Translations under genes and position numbers: made by a program | Shown here: positions 23,296-34,349 of the stretch, piece after piece | Layout: each line of letters opens with the position of its first letter | How positions within the stretch are numbered: the first letter of the stretch is position 1 | The notes under the pieces: model-generated | Databases searched by the model: none | What the model was told of the DNA's origin: nothing | What the model saw: only the letters and a program-made list of their open reading frames with translations | Assembly (NCBI RefSeq): GCF_963678635.1 | Contig: NC_087064.1 | Span: 37,810,706-37,874,705 of the forward strand | Source: Symsagittifera roscoffensis | Lineage: Eukaryota > Xenacoelomorpha > Acoela > Convolutidae | Reading direction: 5' to 3' | DNA length: 64,000 nucleotides

Positions 23296-25397
23296 TTATC
23301 TGCTTATGCGGATAATTCAATTAAGGCATATAATTCAACAAATCAATTAAGGCATATAAGCTTCTTTGAACCAATGTGGAACGATTTCTAAGACGGATTA
23401 GATCTCGTTTACGCGTTAATAGCTCGAAATATATCGCACGTTAATTGTCCCAAATTTTGGCAATCTTTAAACCCCAATAGCTTTACGAAAATTGATCACA
23501 GGTGCAATATCTTTTCAAATTTAAGCTCAGGGCAGCAATATCTTTCGAATGATTAAAAAAATATCCGTCAAAAACGTCTAGTTAAAAATTCGAAATTTGT
23601 ATGAAGAAAAAAAAACCCACCCGAGCACAATTTTTCCGTTACTTTCGTATCGAAAGTCGGATTAATGCGAATTTTAAGACTATGCGAACTTTAAGACAAA
23701 CTTAATTTCAACCTTTTACGAAAAATGATCACTGGTGAAATATCCTTTTAAATTTAAGCTCAAGATAACAATACCATTTGAAAGATATTTTGAAAATTTC
23801 GTCAAAAATGGCTTGTTAAGATAACGAAATTTGTTTGAAAAAAAAACCATCCGAGCACAAACATTCCGATACTTTCGTTACAGAAGTCAGAAAAATTAGA
23901 AGGAAACATCAAAATTATATCATGACTCATTTTTCTGGATAAAGTTTTGAGGTTGTACACATCTGGCTAATATGTAAGTTTTTTTTCTAGAAAATTTTCA
24001 TTAGCATAGACAATTATTCAATAAGATATCGGTAAGCATCGAACTCTTTATCTGCTCCACTTTTTGCGCTGATAATTCTCGAGTAGCAGACCAGCGAATC
24101 AATTTTTTTCCCGGTGTTTTGCTGGTAACGGGGGGAGGGGGCGTGTCGATTACTATGCGTGCCTGCTATTCTGCTCATTTGGAACAATTGAGTGCAGGAG
24201 TTTTTGCCTGTGATTGAATTGGCATGTGAAAATTAAACTAAAACGTGGTGAAAACAAATTGAGAATTCAAATAATCGTATCACAGCAGTCAAAGGTTTGC
24301 CAAATAAAAAAATTGGAAGCAAAATTGGCAAGGAGAACCAATTAAAATACCAAGGAGAACCAAAAAGCGTAGAAAAATTTGACTCATGTGATTTGAAAAA
24401 AGTCATGCAAAGAAAAAAACTGTAAGCAAATAAAAAATCTTCTTTTGATTTTTTCCGTAATATCTATTTGTTCTCCATCCACATTCTCTTTTTTTTCGTT
24501 TTAAAACCTGATGACTAGTTTAGTTGAAATAAGGATGAGAAAAAAAGAATCGCTAGAAAACGTAAGAATTGTACAAATTTCAAATCTCAGGAGGAAAAAC
24601 AATATTCATATTTGTTCTAATTGAGTCTGAAAAGGAAAAAAGTTGGACCGTTTCCTAATTTTTTTGAAATGAAAATCTTGGCTGTTGGCGTTTTTAAGTT
24701 CTTCTGGCACCTTTTGAGTTTTTTGAGATAGTCAAATTGAGAAGAAAAGCACGCAACCCTGTGCAATTGCTTCCTCCCAAATTGTCTATTGTAGTAAAGG
24801 ATGAATCGAATTGATTTTTCGGATTAGTTTTTTTTGAAGCAGTGACTGCGTGAAGGAAGGAGGGAAGAAGGGCAGTTGTTCGTGTTCCAGAGGTGGGTCT
24901 CGTTTTAGATTTCAGATTGATGCAAGGATGTGTTGATTTAGTTAAGCGAGACTACGAGCTAGTGGAACGAGACTACGTGCAAGATGGAGTTTGACTTCTC
25001 TGTGTGGAGCGCCAAGTGACTAGAATCTGTATGTGAAGTCCACATCGATTTCGCCACTGTTCTTCTTCAATGGGTACCCTTGCTGTGATGTTGGGTCCAA
25101 ACCTTAAATCCCGCAAGGGTTGTGACTACGGCAACAAACCAATAGACTTGCCATTCCAGATATGGCATGTCGTTGAAATTCCAACTCCCTTTGCTGCTTG
25201 TCCCCTTCCGTCTAAGAAATCTTCTTACGTTGCATATTATGTCTACTTTTTTTTTCGAGATAAGTTTCAGTGATTATTCCTATGATAATAAGGATGGTCA
25301 ATTAAGTGGTCGGGAAAAACTCAAAGTGTTTTTTTAGTGCAGGCTTTACAGAATAGTTGGTAACAATTTCTCCCATAATTCGAACACTCTTTTTTAT

Positions 25398-25905
25398 TTA
25401 GGATTTTCTTGAGGGGGGAGGCGGAATTTCAAAAAGTTTTAAAAATTTTGATGACCTTTTTTTTAGGTCGATCAAATGGCTTTTTCGAGCTCTCTAATTT
25501 TGTTCCATCATGGGGGGGGGGTCTGAAATTTCAAAAAAATTTCAAAAAGTTTGACGACTTTTTTTTAAGTCGATCAAATTGCTTTTTCGAGCTCTCTCAA
25601 AGCACTAAACGCCCCTGTTTAAGCCAAAATTTCAGCGCCGTAGGCAATTTTTTTTATACAAAAACGGTCCAGAAAGGCGTTTCTATGCACTTGTTGGAAA
25701 AGTATGATCAAAAATTGAGTTTTTTTTTTGGCGCGGCCCCCCTCAAAATTAGTGTATATTAGCGCCGAAGACACAATTAGAAATTTTTTAGATTATTGTC
25801 TCCAAAAATGGATTTTTTTAAAATAGTACGAAGGGGGGTCACTTTGTTGGGTCGGCAGTGCGTCGAATCCCTGAAGGTGGGAAGCCCTCCCACGCCCCTT
25901 ATTAC
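25398..25905 (+). mobile_element. hAT-type MITE relic, second array copy
   Basis: Same phrases as 17651-18064 (ggattttcttgagggggg, gctttttcgagctctc, ggcgcggccccc, ggtgggaagccctcccacg). It contains a partial internal repeat of its first 110 bases. The terminal repeats are incomplete. Confidence 0.5.
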
Positions 25906-26327
25906 AGCTCATGTTTTGGGTTTAAGTCCGAGATGGCTCACTCATTGAGTTATTTCAGATAAGGTACACAGTCTGTTTGTCACGCTATCTTATTTTCGGC
26001 CAGATTTCTAATACCGATCTTAATCTTACTCGTGTATCTCCTAATCTCAATATATCTAGTGTATAATGGTAATTTTGAGATCATTGCCTCGAACTTGTTC
26101 CAAAGGAGAACAACTGTATACTAACCTTTTTTTCTACATTGCTCTGGCGCTGAAACTACGAGTAGTTTCAGCACTACAAATAATTGTCAGTGTTCGCTAT
26201 GAATCATGATTGGTTAGTAAGAAATATTTTATAGAGATAGTTAAATCAAGAATATAAGTGGTTATAAATACTATTTTTGAACTGGTTCCACCCATCCGGG
26301 GCTTAGAGAGTTTTTAGTTTTCAAATT

Positions 26328-27170
26328 GTCTATTGTAGTAAAGGATGAATCGAATTAAATTTTCGGAGTAGTTTTCTTTTGAAGCAGTGACTGCGTGAAG
26401 GAAGGAGAGAAGAAGGGTAGTTGCTCGTGTTCCAGAAGTGGGTCTAGTTTTAGATGTCAGATTGATGCAAGGATGTGTTGATTTCATTAAGCGAGACTAC
26501 GAGCTAGATGGAACGAGACTACGTGCAAGATGGAGTTTGACTTCTCTGTGTGGAGCGCCAAGTGACTAGGATCTGTATGTGAAGTCCACATGGATTTGGC
26601 CATTGTTCTTCTTCAATGGGTACCTTTGCTGTGATGTTGGGTCCAAACCTTAAATCCCGCAAGGGTTGTGACTACGGCAACAAACCAATAGACTTGCCAT
26701 TCCAGATATGGCATGTCGTAGAATTTTCAACTCCCTTTGCTGCTCGTCCCGTTCCGTCTAAGAAATCTTCTTACGTTGCATATTATATCTATAATTTGGT
26801 TTTCGAGATCAGTTTCAGTGATTTTTCCTATGATAATAAGGATGGTCAATTAAGCGGTCGGGAACAACTCAAAGTAACATTTGAGTTCAAGCTTTACAGA
26901 ACAGTTGGTAACAATTTCTCCCATAATTCGAACCCTTCTTTTTTATTCAAAAGTTTTCACATATTTTTTAGCAACTGCGGAAAATGGGCATTTGAACAAC
27001 TTTCCTCAACTTTCCTCAGGCTGAACAGAAAAAAATTTCAACAACTACGGCCAACAAAGAATATAAGCAAAAACCGAAACAAGAATTAATTTAGTTCAAA
27101 TTTTAGTTCCTAATGTTGAAATGTTTTCTTAGTTTTAAGTAACCTATATTCTAAAAACTGACACAAAAAA
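26328..27170 (-). mobile_element. LTR-like segment beside the long BEL/Pao element
   Basis: This repeat (attgtctattgtagtaaagg at its plus-strand start) occurs at 18486, 21286, 24779 and here, always next to the integrase end in units I-III. Its last 190 bases, from about taacatttgagttca to ctgacacaaaaa, match 35100-35280 upstream of the gag of the same element. Terminal dinucleotides are not conserved enough to fix the ends. Interpretation as the 3' LTR is an inference. Confidence 0.5.
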
Positions 27171-27172
27171 CT

Positions 27173-30100
27173 CTACATGAAATGGCTACATTTTAAAACA
27201 GACGCATAGTTAGCCGCTCTGACGTCCTCCGACCCCAAAGGAATGAGAACGGGTGCGAGTTTTACGATCGGACGAGTGTACTCGCCGGTTGCCGATCTAA
27301 TTACGGCGGACTGCGCTATGCCGTCGTTGCCGTAGTTCATTATCTTGACTCGCGCTAACGGGTAATGGCCTCTTGAACTATTGTCCTCCATCATCCAAAC
27401 GAGATTGTCAGTTTTCAAGTGTGATTCTGGAGAGGGAAACCTTTTCGCTCGTTTGTTATGTGTTGGTACGTACTCACGGATCAAATGAGTCCAAATAGCG
27501 TTTGCATAGGGTTGCGCTCGGGCGTAGCACTTTCATAGATTAAAGTTTTGCTCGAAATATAGTGCAGAGAACTAATTGCGCGGTGTCCAGGTAGAAAGTG
27601 AATAGTCGTTAACGCTTCGCGATCGATCGGATCGGAGGATACTGCTTTGAGCGTACGGTTGTTCAGAGACTGCTCAACTAAACAAAACGTGGTTAGGAGG
27701 ACTTCCTCAGTGACTTTTCTTGTTCGCAGAATATCATAAGAAACTCTTTTGGTGTTCCGGATGAGCCTTTACCACACACCACCATGATGAGGAGCACTGG
27801 GTGAATTGAAGTTCCAGGCTAGGCTTTAATGAGCGAGCAGAACAGGTGCATGGAGATTCCAGTTCACGATGCACGAAACCAATTCTTTGGCCGAGCCATC
27901 GAAATTCGTACCATGTCCGACCAGATGGCGGAAGGCGTGCCCGCCGAGCAATGAAGCTTTCTATTCCCATTACACAGGAACTCGTGTCCATTGAGGGAAC
28001 AATCTAGAGATGAACGGCACGTCTCGTTATACGCGTGAGTAGGAAGCCCCAGTGTTTGTCCGAGCTTCGCCGAATCGTTAGGTGGAATGGGCTGAAAAAA
28101 ATCTACTCTGCAGTTTGCGAATGGCGGTCGTCGGTAACCGAGTCGCTCTAGCGGAAGGTCAGCCATCATTGGCAAAATTAACTTAGCTTCTCGTTTTCGG
28201 CATAACACGCACTGGTTGTATACTGAACATAGGGCAGTACTGAGCCCCAAAACAAGATGCTCTAATTGTATAACAGCACTCAGATAATCAAAACTTTGGT
28301 GATGATTCTCTTGGTGAATAAATGTTAAAAGCATCATCTCGAGTAGATGTCAGCTACCTAAGATGATGTGATGCTTAACGTTAAACTCAGCAGCAAATGC
28401 GGCCAGTGGAATTGACTAGACTACCGGGACGGATGAACGGCGAAGAAGAAGCTGTTCGGCTTGACTTCTCAAGAGACTGTTTTTTGTGAAGTACGTTGAC
28501 ATCGATGGGGAACGAATCTGACTGAGCCAGAAACAATTGCTTTTGCCAAGCTAACTTTAGTTGTTTTGGATGTTATCCTCCGACCGGATGTTTCGGATGT
28601 TTTGGTAATTGAACGAGAGTTTTAATTTTGACGGTGATGAGTTATTAACCTCAGCTTAAGGCGGCGATTTTTGGAGTTTCGGAAAAGAACTTAAATTTTT
28701 GCAGATAAAACTGGTTTGGTCGCTGGTTTTCGATGTGCAGGTAAAATTTGCAGCTCTTTAAATATCTTCATTCAAATAAAATGAAGTTTCTTTGATTCGA
28801 ATGCTGGTGAGAACTTCTGAGCCAGGTCTAAAAGTTCAATCTTAAGTTTTCAAAAAAATGAACCTTTCACCCAACGGCTTTCTTGAAGAGCCTCGGCTGA
28901 TATTCTGCGAGTGCCGGTATCTACTAGATTGTCGCCACTGGACACATGGAACCACTCATCAATTGTGGTGGATTCGAGAATTTCGGAAACCCGGTTAGCC
29001 ACAAAGACAGGCAGCTTGCTGGTAGAGCTCAACCACTGCAGTATGGAAAATCCTTCAATCAGTGCTATCTGTCCACATGTACGAGCTTTAGATTTTTTTT
29101 GTCCAAGATTTCTCGATTTCAAGTCTCTGACGGCTCGTTGATAAAGCTGCCTGCAATTCAAGATGGGGGATTGAAAAAATGTTCATCGGTGCAACTCTTG
29201 TTTTTCCGAAAACAAAAGCAATCTTGACTTCATTCGAGACGACGGAAAGCAACCGAGCAAGAGACGTCCTGACCAATCACATGTAGTTCTATGTGGTCAC
29301 GAATTGGTAAACCAGTAAGCCACTCTGTGAACGTTTCTTAAAGTTCACCTGACAATGGTTCATCCCACTTCTGGCCTAAAAGACGCCGAATGTCCTTTAG
29401 TAAAAGCCGGGCACGAACGGTGTACGGTGAGACTAAACCGAGTGGGTCAAAAACCGACGAGACGTAATTTAAAACGGTGCGCTGCATAATCGGTTTTGTT
29501 ATATCTTTGTTAATGCCACGACTAATGTTTAAGGTATCATTTTTATAATTCTACTTTAGACCTAATAGGTGCGTTGCGGTGTCGTTTAGGTTCATTTTTT
29601 TTCACAGTGTCAATCATCCTGTTCTCTGGATTTAAATTTTCTGCTAAATCTGGGACATTGCTGACAAACCAATTGCTGACGAACCTAAATCATCATTGAC
29701 TCAATAAAATTATATTTTTAGCGCTTCCTTCGGGTCATCGATAGAACCTAAGAAACCATCCATATAAAATTTATCTAGGAAGGCAAATGAAACATTTGGA
29801 AAATTGGCGTAATTATCTCTCGCGGTTTGTTGGAGCGCAAAATTGGCACAAGTGGCGGAGTCAGGAGCGTTGAAGATGTGACGAGTGTAATGAGAAACGT
29901 TTATCTCACTCGAGGGGTCCTCCCGCCACAAAAAACGCAACGACGGCTGGTCAGCTGGAATGACCCCTACTTGAATGGAAAATCCTTCAATCTTTGCCGA
30001 CACTGCAACTTTGTGTTGTCTGAACCGGAGGAGCACTCCTAACGAGTTCAGCCACAAATCGGGCCCTACCAAAAGTGACTGGCTCAAGGGTACACTATGA

Positions 30101-33010
30101 AATTTCGAAGCACCGTTTAAAACTCGCCTCACCTTTTCAGGTTTGTTCGGACTAACCACTAGTTGGTGGGATAAATACCACTCACGGTCGGTGCGCGTGT
30201 TCAACTCATTGGATTTGATAGGAACGATAAATCTCACTTCCAAATTGTCCTTAATAGTTTTACTGTAAAGTTTTTTCAAATCAGAATCATTTTCGAGCTG
30301 CTTTTCCAAAGACTAAAGGTGGGCAAACGCAGAGTAGTAGTTGTTTGGCAACTTGGCATCCTTATCGACGCAAAGCATACCGACGGAGTACCGAGTTCCG
30401 TCATGCGAAATAGTCGGTTCAACCGTTTTCAGAGCTTGCTTGGCTGATGCTGAACGCGGATCGGCTGATTATTAAGTAACGAAGGACTCGAGTTCAAACC
30501 TATTTGTGACTTGATCTACAAAAGAATTTTCTCCAAAACTACACTTGAAACAGTGAGATGGCAAACATAAGGGTGTTGAAAGAGGACCTCTGAGAACCCA
30601 ACCGATAGGTAAGCGTACGCAAACGGTCAATTTCGGCTTTTATCCCCGTGAAGGTCTAATGGTCGGATTGCGTGAAAACAGTCTTGGCCTAGGATCATTT
30701 CCACGTAAGGTTATTGGTACGTCAAGTAAGGGATTGGAGCTAATTGAGAATAAAACTTTTTTCAGCTCACTGACATTGATGGTATCAGAACCTAAGTTTA
30801 AATCTGTCCTCAGAAAGGTCTTGCGTTGAAGTTGTACGAGTTGTACTTGTTGTACGTGTTCCGTCATTGAAACTTGTTGTGAATTCATTCCACTGACTGT
30901 GAGGTTCAACTTTTCACTGGACAATTTAAGTTTTTCAGCAAGTTGAGCGGAAATACATGAAAACTGCAAGCTGAATCACGAAGACCAAGAGTTTTAGAGC
31001 TTGTTGTGTTGCTGGACAACTTCAATTCAACGATTTGAAGCAGACCTTTAATACTGAGAACGGAGGTGGCGTAAGTACCTTTTACTGTTTCCACTTTGAG
31101 GCTAGCGGACTGCAAAGAGTTTTTTCCTTTTTTCCTTCTGCTGGTGTCTTTGTTGAGTTTTTTGCGGGGTATATTCTTTCGGCTCTGTGAAGAAGGGCAT
31201 TGTGAGTGCTGTTGCAATCAGGCTTATTGCACTTTCTAGATTTTGGGCATTTTCAAAAAGTAAGGTCAAATTTTATACAGGAAAAACTCAACATCTGCTT
31301 GGCAGCAAACTTTGCTCTTTGAGTAGGAGTTTTCTCTTGTAGACGCTACAGGACCGAATGCCATATTTGGCTTTGCAAACAACACACGGCGGATACTGTT
31401 GATAGGGCTTTTTGTCAGACATTTTTGAATTGGACGACAAAAAATTCAGAAGGACCAGCATTGGCCTGATTTTTCTGATTTCGATTCTTGCGAGTGTCAG
31501 CGCGCAATCGCTCATGCGCGTAAAGACTACTTTTCACTGTGTGAAGAGCCCATGATTCCTTTATATTGGGTGGCAGTTTATCCAATGCTTGGTTCAGCAA
31601 AGCGAGACCTTCCAAATTCCGGGTAAAGGAGAGTGACTTGAACACACCAGCAAGATTTGAGATGGTAAAAGCGAAACTTATCTTGCTGTCGGAATTATGC
31701 ATCTTCAATGGTGGGAAACAATTCAGTTTCTCAAGAAGAGCATTAACTACCGTTTGTGGCTGAACAAATTTCTAATAAGAGTGTTCAAGGCATCTTTTTA
31801 CATAGCACCGGAGTACGGAAACTCAGCGATGGCATTTTTGGTTTTCCCAGTTAAAAGATTTTTCAAGTATATCAAACTTGACGTCCTCACTCAAACGGGC
31901 GGAATCGTTAGCGCTTACAAACTGGCCGAACCCTTCAGGACATTGTAAAGGATCACATTGCATTGATACCATTTCCATTCTGGTAGCGGATCTTTACGGT
32001 TCCTGTTAATAATCTCAGTGAGGTCTTGGATAGTTCGAGTTTTTATTTTTGGCGGATACTGCGGCTTGTTTCGATCAACTTGATTGTTGTCGTCAACGTA
32101 ACAAAAGTTGAATCCTCAATTGCGGTGGTCCGGAACTTGGTTGAGCAGCGTTTTAGTATACTCAGATTCCGGCTGGTAGAAGACGGTTCCATGACTGGTC
32201 AATGGAAAGTTCGAATTTGTTTTTTCGACTGTCGAGTTTGGCACAGGCGTTTGTGGAAGATTTGGAATGTATTGAGTGTTATTTTGGGTTATAACTTTTT
32301 CGGATCTAGATTGAAAAGGATTTCTGATATTGGAATTATAATCTTCCAATTGACTAGTCAAGATAGATATCGCCGGCTGAAAAATTGGATTAACTGGGTT
32401 AACGCGGAACGCTTTGAAACCAGCAGCACTCGGTGACGGTTCGGCTATTTGCGTAGACTGAATTTCATCGGTTGTTTTGTTCACACAGATTTCTATTATT
32501 TTACTTCCGACAAGACTCTACTCGGGCAAGTCTAACGAACCTGACTTCTCTTTCATGTCTTCAAGAACATCATTTTATGTTGAGTTGGTTTCGGCCAATT
32601 TAACTCGACTTTCTTCGGCCAATTTTTCCAGTTCTAATAGAGTTTTCTGCTACAACCGGAGTTTAGCTTCAATTTGTCGCTCTCTTTCTTCACGGCGGAT
32701 GGTTGCAGTTTTCAGCTCTCGACTTTTTTGGCTAGAAGTCATTGAAGCAGATAAATACTTTGAAGATTCCACTTTTGTGTGATTTGGTAACAGAGTTGCA
32801 TTCTCTACAACTTTAAAGCCGTTTTTTGATTTTAACAGTGCGGTCTTTCCTTCCAATGGCCTCAAGTATGCATTCATGGTTTGTATCTAGCTCTTTTTCA
32901 AGCTTCGTTCTAGCTAGCGTGAGACGGTGGATCTTATTGGCAAGACCGGACGCCATTGGTGGCGGAGACGAGGGAACGTTCGCGGTAAGCGAAGACGAGT
33001 CGGTAGCCAT
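27173..33010 (-). pseudogene. Decayed BEL/Pao gag-pol
   Basis: Reading leftwards: ATG 33010 (MATDSSSLTANVPSSPP), gag pieces to about 31420, a CVVCKAKYGIRSC zinc knuckle near 31350-31410, protease around 30640-31000 (ISAQLAEKLKLSSEKLNL follows the active-site region), reverse transcriptase at 29710-30309, connection/RNase H remnants 28850-29280, and integrase 27173-28337 (QCVLCRKREAKLILPMMADL, C-terminal WMMEDNSSRGHYPLARVKIM). The reverse transcriptase box reads YMDG instead of YMDD, with the Gly codon at 29755-29757. Stops and frameshifts occur throughout. The element is dead but complete in domain order. Matching LTR-like sequence is full at the integrase end and only partial (35100-35280) at the gag end. 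Confidence 0.8.
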
Positions 33011-33040
33011 CGTATAATGAGTGACTTTTCTGAGCGTCAG

Positions 33041-34340
33041 ACAACCCCTGGTAGCAAAACCCGAGGTAAAAATTAGCCCAGTGTAATCAACTAGAAAAAA
33101 TTCTAGCTGAAGGGAAAAATTGCTATCAGCAACTTATCTGGCATTTTAACCTAAATTTAACAGATAGAAGTTGCTAGTATATCAATAAAATTAATCTCAA
33201 AAAAGTTTAAAAAAATTTATTTGACAAGGTAAACAAAAAACTAATTTCGCTTAAAGTTTATGCAAATATTTTTTGAATTAAAACTGACAACTTGTTTTAA
33301 GGGGATATTCTGGGCGGCCATTTAATTTGCTTCCTTTTGAAAGTCTTTCGTTGAATTTTACCATACTTCTTTTTTCGTTAAAATTTTTCACAAGGTTTTT
33401 CAAATTTCTTCTGTGTCGTACAGTAACGGTTCAAGTTATCAATTCAAAACGAGAAACATGATGCAAAGCTTTATATTCCTCTTGAAGTGTCTAATCTTTT
33501 GCATTTTTCGAGAAACAATATGGTTTAGAGTTTAGAATTGAAATGGTTGAAAGGGCAGATTCCGGTAAAAGGGGGAGAATATTGTTTCTGCCCTCTCGGT
33601 GACAATAAATGGTTTTAGTTATTTGATTTCTATAATTAATTAATAGTCGATTCGATTGCAACGCTGACAAGCATTGAAAATTTTTGCTTATATGTTTACT
33701 TATAGAATTGATGTGCCATTATAGAATCAACGTCATGCCACAAAACAGTATCATTCCGGGAAGCTAACTAGGGGTTGTTGTGTTAAATGTATTGCACTGT
33801 TTTCTTTTTATATTTTGCAAATTAATTTAAACTCTTTGCATCTTATCCCTCAGCTTTTGAGGTTGAGCCTATTTTGCATAAAAAGAGAGCTTGCTTCTAA
33901 GATGAAAATCATTTTAGTTGTGGGAACGCTACATTAAGTTATTTTAAGGTACATTATAGACTATTAGAGAAATTTTAATGTATGATGAGGTTTTTTAGTG
34001 AAATGTACAGTTACAATTATGTGTGCACGGTAATGCACACGCAAAGATTACGGGTTAAGTCTGTTCGTTTACGGACTGACAAGCGGAAGCGGACAATTTG
34101 AGTGTTTTGATCTGGAAATCAGACAACCCCTAGGAGCAAAACCCGAGGTAAGAACTCAATCCAAACCAACAGACAAAACTAAACTACGTCGAAGTACGGG
34201 AAGTGGCGTTGGGACAACGTTTTTGGGCTCGTTATGCGACGTTTTGCTATCGAATCGATTCAAAAACCGGTAATAGTAAGGTCGAGTTGAGTGAACTGTT
34301 ATAAGCTTTAGACAACTACAGGAAAAAAATCTGAGGTAAG
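33041..34340. repeat. Three short leader-like repeats ending GAGGTAAG
   Basis: Similar 30-bp strings occur at 33041-33071, 34120-34150 and 34309-34336. The first two share cagacaacccct, then agcaaaacccgaggta. Each ends in a perfect or near-perfect 5' splice-site match (GAG|GTAAGA in two of them). The first lies just upstream of the BEL gag start on the opposite strand, so it may be part of that element's leader. Function unknown. Confidence 0.45.
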
Positions 34341-34349
34341 AAATCGGCC

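Larger units (their letters stand above)
23222..28210. repeat. Segmental array, unit III
   Basis: Order: start phrase, Helentron-like interior, 1.1-kb repeat, partial LTR-like segment 24779-25397, hAT-MITE block with hairpin 25398-26325, second LTR-like segment 26328-27170, then the integrase end of the long BEL element. The LTR-like segment is therefore present twice around the hAT-MITE block. Unlike units I and II, the integrase here continues into a full gag-pol, so unit III is the likely source. Confidence 0.6.

Noticed and set aside
33041-34340. Confident spliced-leader RNA genes
   Set aside because: The splice-donor-like ends are suggestive, but no clear Sm site or conserved downstream hairpins are shared by all three copies, and a BEL leader is a simpler explanation.
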